Source: an uncultured Lachnospiraceae bacterium (GTDB lineage Bacteria > Bacillota > Clostridia > Lachnospirales > Lachnospiraceae). From it: a DNA stretch of 17,261 nt. The DNA is taken from assembly GCA_902803355.1 (NCBI GenBank), contig CADCPP010000205.1, positions 1 to 17,261 on the forward strand, in the 5' to 3' direction. Position 1 is the stretch's first letter. Each line of letters begins with the position of its first letter. This document shows positions 6,164-12,285 of the stretch, in pieces. The translations under genes were made by a program, and so were the position numbers. Below the pieces are notes generated by a model. It was given only the letters and a program-made list of their open reading frames with translations, did no database searches and was not told the DNA's origin.

Positions 6164-7210
6164 ATGAAGCTTTACCGAAAAAGAAAAGGCGGAATGAGCG
6201 CGAAGAGATTTGCCGTGCTGCTGGCGGGAGTGATCCTGGCAGTCTGTTCTTCGTGCGGCGCAAACAGAAGGCCGACGGAGACGGCCGGTCAGCTTCCTTC
6301 GATCGGCGTGCCGGAGGAGATCTCTGTTCCGCAGACGACACAGGGGGCTGTACAGCCAAGTACCCGAAGCACGGAGGCAAGCACTCAGCCTGCGTCAACG
6401 CAGGAAGTTCCCGTCACGCAGACGGAGCCGCCGGAGACCAGCACGCCGAAGACGCAGATCCACGCCCTCTCCCAGCAGGAGATCGATGCGATCCGCGCAC
6501 GCTATGACGGAACCGTGATCGGCTTCGGGACCGGTTTTAAGCAGTCCTGGGCAGATGAATACAACCGCCCGACCCTCGTCAATAACCTGCTGAACCGTTT
6601 CGCAGGAACCGATGCGAACATTCTGGCCTATTGTTCAGACGCCGAGACAAAAGCAGTGGCTTTTTCCTTCCAGTGCGGGACGGAATACGGACACACGGAT
6701 GAGGTGCTGGACATCCTGGCCAAATATGGCGTCAAATCGACGTTCTACATTATTCATTCTTACGGCGAGAAAAACCATTCGCTTGTCGAGCGGATGATCC
6801 GTGAAGGCCATGTGATCGGCAGCCACACCTATTCCTGTCCGAACGGCGGCATCGCGCGCCTGAGTCTGGAAGAGCAGATGCAGGATGCCATGAAGATGCA
6901 GCAGTACATGCAGGAGTCCTTTGGCTATACTCTGAGCAAATTTAACTTTAACAGCGGCTACTGGTCCGAGCAGGCCATGATCATGATGTCCCGTATGGGA
7001 TATCAGATCGATTTCTGCAGCTGCAACTATTCGGACTACGACCCTGCGGCTTCGTTTGATTCGGCCGAGATCCTGGGCGAGCTTGAAAAACGTCTCCATC
7101 CCGGCTGCATCTACTGTTTCCACACGACCAACGTGATCACGCCGACCATTCTGGAACCGCTGATCCGCTATTGCCAGGATCAGGGATATTCCATCATTCA
7201 GGTCCCGTAA
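6164..7210 (+). CDS. Polysaccharide deacetylase (NodB/PdaA)-like secreted or lipoprotein, degenerate active site
   Basis: This 348-residue exported protein has a basic N-terminus, the hydrophobic segment FAVLLAGVILAV and Cys28/Cys31, which suggests a lipoprotein although neither Cys sits in a textbook lipobox. A Thr/Ser/Pro-rich spacer (about 36-98) is followed by a NodB-like fold: GHTDEVLDILAKYGVKSTFY, MIREGHVIGSHTYS, then SGYWSEQAM and HPGCIYCFHTT. The layout matches PdaA-type deacetylases of the peptidoglycan. The key motifs are changed: the usual TFDDG/TFDNG is SFQCG (170-171 Gln-Cys), the second metal His is Cys225, and the motif 3 Arg is Asn. His221 and His320 remain. It may be inactive or have altered chemistry. 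ATG at 6194 is an alternative start giving a more standard signal peptide. The likely site of action is the cell wall. Confidence 0.8.
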   Translation: MKLYRKRKGGMSAKRFAVLLAGVILAVCSSCGANRRPTETAGQLPSIGVPEEISVPQTTQGAVQPSTRSTEASTQPASTQEVPVTQTEPPETSTPKTQIHALSQQEIDAIRARYDGTVIGFGTGFKQSWADEYNRPTLVNNLLNRFAGTDANILAYCSDAETKAVAFSFQCGTEYGHTDEVLDILAKYGVKSTFYIIHSYGEKNHSLVERMIREGHVIGSHTYSCPNGGIARLSLEEQMQDAMKMQQYMQESFGYTLSKFNFNSGYWSEQAMIMMSRMGYQIDFCSCNYSDYDPAASFDSAEILGELEKRLHPGCIYCFHTTNVITPTILEPLIRYCQDQGYSIIQVP

Positions 7211-7225
7211 ACAAAGGAGGGAAAA

Positions 7226-8305
7226 ATGAAAACACGTTTCTGCAGACTCTCCGGCGGACCTGAAGATGAGGAGATCTATCGTGAAGCGGGAGCGATCATC
7301 CGCGAAGGAGGCCTGGTGGCTTTTCCCACGGAAACGGTCTACGGCCTCGGCGGCAACGGACTGAGCGGGGCGTCATCGGCGAAGATCTACGCGGCGAAGG
7401 GCCGTCCGTCGGATAACCCGCTGATCCTGCATATCGCGGGCATGGAAGAACTTCCCGCACTGGTAAGTGATATCCCGGATGCCGCAAAACGCCTTGCGGA
7501 AGCCTTCTGGCCGGGGCCGATGACCTTGATCTTCCGCAAAAGCAGTCTTGTTCCGCCGGAAACGACAGGCGGACTTGACACGGTGGCCGTGCGCATGCCG
7601 TCCCATCCGGCGGCGCAGCGCTTTATCCGGGCAGCCGGGGTGCCCATCGCGGCGCCAAGCGCGAACCTGTCCGGGCGTCCGTCCCCGACAACGGCAAAGC
7701 ATGTCCGGGAAGATCTGGACGGCAGGATCGATATGATCCTGGACGGCGGCCCCGCGGATATCGGGCTGGAATCGACCATCATCGATGTGACGGAAGAGAC
7801 GCCGGTCATTCTCCGGCCGGGCTATATCGGCAGGGAGGCGCTGGAGACTCTGCTTGGAAAAGTAGAACTTGACCGGGCCGTGTTTGCGGAGCCCGCGCAG
7901 GGAGTAAAGCCGAAAGCGCCGGGGATGAAGTACCGTCATTATGCGCCGAAGGCAGAGATGACCCTGGTGGAGGGGGCTTTCGCTGCGGAAGCGATCCTCA
8001 AAGAAGCGGCAGCATCGGCACGGGCCGGCAGGAGAACAGGCATCCTCTGCAGCGAGGAGACGAAAGACCGTTACAGTCCCCTTGCAGAGGAGCTTGGCGC
8101 CGAAGGCTTCAGCCTGAAGCTGTTCTGCGCAGGACGGCGCAGTGATCCGGAAAGCATTGCGCACCGGCTGTTCGGCCTTCTGCGGCAGTTTGATGAGGAC
8201 GGCATCGAAGTCGTCTGGGCAGAAAGCTTTGATGAAGGCGGGATCGGCACGGCCGTGATGAACCGTCTGCGCAAGGCGGCGGGCTACCGCATCATGAGGA
8301 CTTAA
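7226..8305 (+). CDS. ywlC: L-threonylcarbamoyladenylate synthase (Sua5/YwlC type)
   Basis: This cytoplasmic enzyme makes threonylcarbamoyl-AMP from threonine, bicarbonate and ATP, the first step of the universal t6A37 modification of ANN-decoding tRNAs. The N-terminal YrdC domain (about 1-210) has GGLVAFPTETVYGLG, the KxR motif in AAKGRPSDNPL, and the SANLSGRPSPT loop. The linker PGMKYRHYAP (232-241) leads to the C-terminal Sua5 domain, where the strand-turn GRRTGILCSEE and the end GIGTAVMNRLRKAA are typical. Length 359 is normal for the two-domain form. An AAAGGAGG site lies at 7213-7220, 15 bases after the preceding stop. Its position ahead of rpiB recalls the ywlC-rpiB neighbourhood in Bacillus. 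The remaining partners (TsaB, D, E) are not in the window. Confidence 0.95.
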   Translation: MKTRFCRLSGGPEDEEIYREAGAIIREGGLVAFPTETVYGLGGNGLSGASSAKIYAAKGRPSDNPLILHIAGMEELPALVSDIPDAAKRLAEAFWPGPMTLIFRKSSLVPPETTGGLDTVAVRMPSHPAAQRFIRAAGVPIAAPSANLSGRPSPTTAKHVREDLDGRIDMILDGGPADIGLESTIIDVTEETPVILRPGYIGREALETLLGKVELDRAVFAEPAQGVKPKAPGMKYRHYAPKAEMTLVEGAFAAEAILKEAAASARAGRRTGILCSEETKDRYSPLAEELGAEGFSLKLFCAGRRSDPESIAHRLFGLLRQFDEDGIEVVWAESFDEGGIGTAVMNRLRKAAGYRIMRT

Positions 8306-8357
8306 GCAGAAAGATAAAGCGGCCTCATCAGAGGGCAGCAAACAATAAACAGGCGGA

Positions 8358-8379
8358 GCTTATGAAAGCCCGCATAAGC
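8358..8379 (+). repeat. 7-bp inverted repeat before the rpiB ribosome binding site
   Basis: GCTTATG (8358-8364) and CATAAGC (8373-8379) flank an 8-base loop. The stem ends a few bases before the AAAAGGAG site of rpiB. It has no T-run. It may be an mRNA structure controlling access to the site, or chance. Confidence 0.4.
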
Positions 8380-8401
8380 ATAACAAAAGGAGAAGTTTAC
8401 G

Positions 8402-8833
8402 ATGATCGCGATCGCAAGTGACCACGGCGGATACGCCCTGAAGCAGGAACTCCTGCGGCATCTGGAAAAGCAGGGAGTGGAATTCAAAGACTTTGGCTGT
8501 TACAGTGAAGCGTCCTGTGACTATCCGGCTTATGCAAAAGCCGTAGCGGGGGCGGTAAAAAGCGGTGAAGCGGAAAAAGGGATCCTGATCTGCGGCACGG
8601 GCATCGGCATGTCGATCGCGGCCAATAAAGTCCCCGGCATCCGCGCGGCCGCAGTCAGCGACTGTTTTACCGCGAAGGCAACACGGGAACACAATGACGC
8701 AAATATCCTCTGCCTCGGCGGCCGTACGGTGGGACCGGAACTGGCGCTGATGATCGCGGATATTTTCCTGACCACCCCGTTTTCCGGCGCGGAGCGGCAC
8801 GCAAGACGCATCGCACAGATCGAGGAAAACTGA
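8402..8833 (+). CDS. rpiB: Ribose-5-phosphate isomerase B
   Basis: This cytosolic enzyme interconverts ribulose 5-phosphate and ribose 5-phosphate in the pentose phosphate pathway, supplying ribose for nucleotides. The 143 residues are the usual RpiB length. The SDHGG phosphate-binding start (residues 6-10), catalytic Cys64 in GILICGTGIGMS, and His97 in REHNDANILCLGGR are all present. An AAAAGGAG site lies at 8385-8392. Some RpiB/LacAB family members act on other sugar phosphates, but the Cys64 and HNDAN signatures fit RpiB. Neighbours (Sua5, dCMP deaminase) are housekeeping genes. Confidence 0.95.
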   Translation: MIAIASDHGGYALKQELLRHLEKQGVEFKDFGCYSEASCDYPAYAKAVAGAVKSGEAEKGILICGTGIGMSIAANKVPGIRAAAVSDCFTAKATREHNDANILCLGGRTVGPELALMIADIFLTTPFSGAERHARRIAQIEEN

Positions 8834-8857
8834 AAGAACAGCGCGGCGGCAGAGAAT

Positions 8858-8876
8858 CCTGCCCGGCAGCGGCAGG
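8858..8876 (+). other. Stem-loop before the dCMP deaminase ribosome binding site
   Basis: CCTGCC (8858-8863) and GGCAGG (8871-8876) pair around a 7-base loop in the 64-base gap after rpiB. No T-run follows. The AAAAGGAG site of the next gene begins 8 bases later. Confidence 0.4.
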
Positions 8877-8897
8877 CAGCACAGAAAAGGAGAAGCC

Positions 8898-9383
8898 ATG
8901 TACCAGAGAGAAGATTACATCAACTGGGACGAGTATTTCATGGGCGTTGCGTTCCTCAGCGCCAAACGTTCCAAGGACCCTCATACACAGGTGGGCGCCT
9001 GCATCGTGAGCCAGGACAACAAGATCCTTTCCATGGGCTATAACGGATTCCCCAACGGCTGCGCGGATGAGGATTTTCCCTGGAACCGGGAAAGCGACGA
9101 TCCCTACGACAATAAATACTTTTATACGACACACAGCGAGCTGAACGCGATCCTGAACTACCGCGGCGGCTCCCTCGAGGGAAGCAAGCTGTATGTCACG
9201 CTTTTCCCCTGCAATGAGTGCGCGAAGGCGCTGATCCAGAGCGGGATCCGCACCGTGATCTACGCGGAAGATCGCTACGCGGCGACCTCATCGACCCGGG
9301 CATCCAAACGCATGCTCCGGGCTGCAGGCGTGGAATTCTATCCGTACGAACCTTCGGGCAGAAGGATCGAGCTGGATCTGTAA
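8898..9383 (+). CDS. dCMP deaminase (ComEB-like, cytidine/deoxycytidylate deaminase family)
   Basis: This zinc enzyme converts dCMP to dUMP, the precursor of dTMP. Its 161 residues carry the deaminase zinc motif THSELNAI (His79, Glu81 as proton shuttle) and PCNECAK (Cys105, Cys108). The N-terminal WDEYFMGVAFLSAKRSKDP, followed by TQVGACIV and MGYNGFPNGC, is typical of dCMP deaminases rather than cytosine or tRNA adenosine deaminases. An AAAAGGAG site is at 8886-8893. The next gene follows after only 9 bases. Confidence 0.93.
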   Translation: MYQREDYINWDEYFMGVAFLSAKRSKDPHTQVGACIVSQDNKILSMGYNGFPNGCADEDFPWNRESDDPYDNKYFYTTHSELNAILNYRGGSLEGSKLYVTLFPCNECAKALIQSGIRTVIYAEDRYAATSSTRASKRMLRAAGVEFYPYEPSGRRIELDL

Positions 9384-9392
9384 GATCGGACC

Positions 9393-11822
9393 TTGGCAAA
9401 AGCCGGATCATTCATGAGCACAGTCAAAAAGAAGATCATTATTCTTTCAGCTGTCTTTATCGCGGCACTGCTCATCGGCATGACGCAGGCGCCCGTGCAA
9501 AAGCCGGCGGCAGAAGAGGGAAGCACGCTCAGCGCGGCTTCCCTTCCTGTGCTGTGTCTGGATTGGGAAGGAAGCATGATCGATCCCCTGCGGGCCTATA
9601 CGAAAGAGATGGATCCGGCCTGCTTTACCGACAGCGTTTATCCCCTGACAGAAGAGAACATGACGATATCGGGCGCGCTGTATGACAGCGCCGGACCGCC
9701 TGCCGTCATCAGCTACGAGGTGCGGGACGAAGCAGACGGCAGACTGATCGAGCGGGGAAGCGCGAGGTTTCTCAGTGTGGGCAGTAAGGAATACCGTTTC
9801 GGTCTTTCCCTGCAGGATCTGTATGAAGCGGGAACATATTACCGCTTAAAATTCACGGTCGACCTTGGAAATGAACTTCAAGGTTCCTATTATACGCGGA
9901 TCAAGATCGTTGATGAGGAAACGCTGACCGCGCTCATGGACTATGCTGCGATGTTCCATGATGCGCTGTTTGATAAGACGGCAGCTTCAGGCTATTATCC
10001 CAAACTGGAACCAAATGATGAGGCGGACCGGAAAACACTGGCGTATGTAGACATTCACTGTTCGCCGGATCAGGTCTCCTGGGGAAGCTCAGGGGCAAAG
10101 CCTGCCTCCCGGAGCTGGATGACCATCCAGTCGCTGGAAGGAGATCTTGGCCATTTCCGCTTCGATTATCTGGCTTCGGCGGACTTCGGCGGACTTGCGC
10201 CTATCACGCTGCGCTGCGCAGAGACCATGACGCTGCGGAAAAACAGGGACTCGATGTATCTGCTGAAATATGAGCGGCATGCAAATCAGCTCTGGGAAGC
10301 CGGAGAAGATACCGTAAGCACAAAAGGCTTTCTGCTCGGCGTTCAGGAAGAGGCTTCGGTCCGGACTGTTTCCCGCGGCAACGTGACTGCCTTTGCGGTC
10401 AACGGAGAACTTTACTGCTATGACACAAAGGCAGGGCGGCTGACCCGCGTCTTCTCCTTCCGGAGAAGAGGGGAACATGAACTGCGGACGCTGTGCGACG
10501 ATTTCCGCATCGAGATCATGAACGTGGATGAGAGCGGCAATATTGATTTTGTCGTGAGCGGCTACCAGAACGGCGGCAGCCGGGAAGGCTTATCCGCCGC
10601 GGTCTGGTACAGCTATCATGCAGAAACGGCCGAGCTTCAGGAAAATATCACCCTTGATTCAAACCGTCCGCCCAGGTTCGTGCAGGAAGATGCCGCACGT
10701 CTTTTCAGGCTGGCCGGAGACAATTATCTCTATCTTTGTCTGGACCGGAAGATCGCCGTCGTGGATATTTCCACAGGAGAAACGGCCGTCCTGGTGGACA
10801 GTGCCGCGTTTGATTCTCTGGTGCAGAGCAAGAAAGGGACCGCGTTTGCCTGGCAGTCCGGCAGCGACCTGAACTTCCCGACATCGATCCGGGTCATGGA
10901 TCTGGAAAAAGGGATCAATCAAAGCATCACGGCAGAAGAAGGGGAATTCATCCGGGTCCTCGGCTATATGCGGGAAGACCTGATCATCGGCCGGGGCAGA
11001 AAAAGCGACAAGCCGCTTGATGACGGAGAAGGCGGACGGTATCCCCTGTATGCATTGGAGATTCTCAATGAGGATCTGGAAACGATCATGACGTACGGCT
11101 TCCCTGAATACCTCATCAGTGGGATCGAGACAGATGATGAACGGATCATCGTTCATCGCTACGGACAGACCAAGACCGGCGGCTATTATATCTATGCGGA
11201 TGATGATGTTCTGCTGCGTAGCGATAGTGAAACGACCGCTCCATCCGGCGGCGCGACGACCTACCAGCATGAGACACTGATGCGGGTGAGCATGATCCCG
11301 ATGAGCAAGCTGCCGTCCTATCTGAGGCTGGAGATGGCAGGAAACCTCCTGATCCGAGAGGGAAGAATGCTTTCCCTGCCGGCAGCCGGAAGCCTGCAGG
11401 CGCACTACTTCGCCTATGGAAGGGGCAGGCTGCTCGGGACCTATCAAAGCGCGGGAGAGGCGATCCTCGCTGCTTCGCCGGAATACGGCTATGTCACGGA
11501 TGCTTCGGACGGCAGGCTCCTCTGGACCTGGACCTCCAAGCGGTCAAAACGCGAGCTTTCCCCCGGAGACATCCGCAGCGATCTTGCAAAGCATCTGGAT
11601 CTATCCGGTGCGTCATACCGCAGTCTGCTGTACTATATCGACAGAGGCATGCCGGTGCGCTGGATCAGCCCGGACCGCGGAGAAGTCTGGCTGATCGGCT
11701 ATAAGGGCGACGAATGCACGGTATATGATCCTCAGGCAAGAAACAGCTATATCCTGATGCAGGACGAGATCGAAGAGGCCATTGTGCGGAATGATAATTA
11801 TTTATGGTGTTATATGGATTGA
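9393..11822 (+). CDS. Large membrane-anchored extracellular protein of unknown function, C39-like C-terminus
   Basis: I do not recognise a named gene. The 809-residue product has a short basic N-terminus and one hydrophobic segment (IIILSAVFIAALLIG), so it is anchored with the rest outside. Residues about 70-180 look like a beta-rich domain (FGLSLQDLYEAGTYYRLKF). The centre has repeated strand patterns with YLCLDRKIAVVDISTGETAV and similar lines, suggestive of a beta-propeller. The last 80 residues (LSGASYRSLLYYIDRGMPV, EVWLIGYKGDECTVYDPQA) resemble a C39-like papain-type fold, but the usual catalytic Cys at the start of the domain is absent. The start is uncertain: TTG at 9393 or ATG at 9414; neither has a strong ribosome binding site. 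A role in cell-wall or surface processes is only a guess. The stop TGA lies inside the -35 box of the SRP RNA promoter. Confidence 0.75.
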   Translation: MAKAGSFMSTVKKKIIILSAVFIAALLIGMTQAPVQKPAAEEGSTLSAASLPVLCLDWEGSMIDPLRAYTKEMDPACFTDSVYPLTEENMTISGALYDSAGPPAVISYEVRDEADGRLIERGSARFLSVGSKEYRFGLSLQDLYEAGTYYRLKFTVDLGNELQGSYYTRIKIVDEETLTALMDYAAMFHDALFDKTAASGYYPKLEPNDEADRKTLAYVDIHCSPDQVSWGSSGAKPASRSWMTIQSLEGDLGHFRFDYLASADFGGLAPITLRCAETMTLRKNRDSMYLLKYERHANQLWEAGEDTVSTKGFLLGVQEEASVRTVSRGNVTAFAVNGELYCYDTKAGRLTRVFSFRRRGEHELRTLCDDFRIEIMNVDESGNIDFVVSGYQNGGSREGLSAAVWYSYHAETAELQENITLDSNRPPRFVQEDAARLFRLAGDNYLYLCLDRKIAVVDISTGETAVLVDSAAFDSLVQSKKGTAFAWQSGSDLNFPTSIRVMDLEKGINQSITAEEGEFIRVLGYMREDLIIGRGRKSDKPLDDGEGGRYPLYALEILNEDLETIMTYGFPEYLISGIETDDERIIVHRYGQTKTGGYYIYADDDVLLRSDSETTAPSGGATTYQHETLMRVSMIPMSKLPSYLRLEMAGNLLIREGRMLSLPAAGSLQAHYFAYGRGRLLGTYQSAGEAILAASPEYGYVTDASDGRLLWTWTSKRSKRELSPGDIRSDLAKHLDLSGASYRSLLYYIDRGMPVRWISPDRGEVWLIGYKGDECTVYDPQARNSYILMQDEIEEAIVRNDNYLWCYMD

Positions 11823-11848
11823 CAAAACGATCGGGAGGCGCGTATAAT
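11819..11848 (+). promoter_or_regulatory. Promoter of the SRP RNA gene
   Basis: Consensus -35 TTGACA (11819-11824) and consensus -10 TATAAT (11843-11848) are separated by 18 bases. The -35 box contains the TGA stop of the preceding gene (11820-11822). Transcription should begin near 11855. Perfect hexamers are expected for a highly expressed stable RNA. Confidence 0.88.
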
Positions 11849-11855
11849 AACGCAG

Positions 11856-12105
11856 CATGAACGATCTCAAGCTTCCGCGCAGCCGGGGCCGCAGCGGGCC
11901 TTGTTTCCTGAAGCGATGCAGGGGTGATGCCTCCCGGAGGGACGGATCGGGATGCCGGCATACAGGATTTGGTCTTACGCAATGGAGAACTGCGAACCGT
12001 GTCAGGTCGGGAACGAAGCAGCACTAAACAGCCTCTTCATGTGCCGTAAGGAAGCCGGATCCTGCGGCACCCGCCCGCTTTCGAACGGAGACGCGCGGAT
12101 TTTTT
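11856..12105 (+). ncRNA. ffs: Signal recognition particle RNA, large bacterial type (with Alu domain)
   Basis: This is the RNA core of the signal recognition particle, which binds Ffh and targets nascent membrane proteins to the Sec translocon. The SRP domain hallmark is clear: GTCAGGTCG-GGAA-CGAAGCAGCA at 12001-12021, with the GGAA tetraloop at 12010-12013, followed by CTCTTCATGTGCCG as in the Bacillus scRNA. The 5' part (GCCGGGG..GCAGCGGGCC, then GCAGGGGTGA) matches the Alu domain of the long Firmicute form. The ends are closed by TCCGCGC (11874-11880) with GCGCGGA (12093-12099), and a T6 run follows at 12100-12105. The exact mature ends are estimates; the primary transcript starts near 11855. 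The tetraloop closing pair is G-C rather than the C-G of E. coli and Bacillus. Confidence 0.94.
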
Positions 12106-12106
12106 A

Positions 12107-12139
12107 CGGCATTTTCACAAAAGGAAATGCCGCTTTTTT
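12107..12139 (+). terminator. Intrinsic terminator after the SRP RNA
   Basis: CGGCATTTTC (12107-12116) and GGAAATGCCG (12123-12132) form a stem of up to 10 pairs around ACAAAA, followed one base later by six Ts (12134-12139). This ends SRP RNA transcription and separates it from dnaX. Confidence 0.9.
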
Positions 12140-12140
12140 A

Positions 12141-12169
12141 TTGCGGAACCGCCTGGCTTATGATATGAT
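12141..12169 (+). promoter_or_regulatory. Probable promoter of the dnaX operon
   Basis: TTGCGG (12141-12146) and TATGAT (12164-12169) are spaced by 17 bases, immediately after the SRP RNA terminator. The -35 is weaker than consensus. Start of transcription would be near 12176, about 110 bases before the dnaX ATG. Confidence 0.65.
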
Positions 12170-12177
12170 ATCTCCAA

Positions 12178-12252
12178 AGGTCTTTAAAGAGACCTGTTTT
12201 GTGTTACGGGCTAAGCGCCGCAGGAGGCACGAACGGCATACTGTGCGCGGCG
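12178..12252 (+). promoter_or_regulatory. Structured 5' leader of dnaX
   Basis: Two stem-loops are visible: AGGTCT/AGACCT (12178-12195, 6-base loop), which would sit at the extreme 5' end of the transcript, and CGCCGC/GCGGCG (12216-12252) with an AGGAGG sequence in its loop. The AGGAGG at 12223-12228 is about 60 bases from the dnaX start and serves no obvious gene. There is no other feature between 12140 and 12285. Confidence 0.4.
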
Positions 12253-12285
12253 TGAGGACCGCTGAAGGGAAACAAAGAACAGTTC

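Noticed and set aside
7373..8341. 322-codon open frame on the minus strand
   Set aside because: Antisense shadow of the threonylcarbamoyl-AMP synthase gene, which has all of its motifs.
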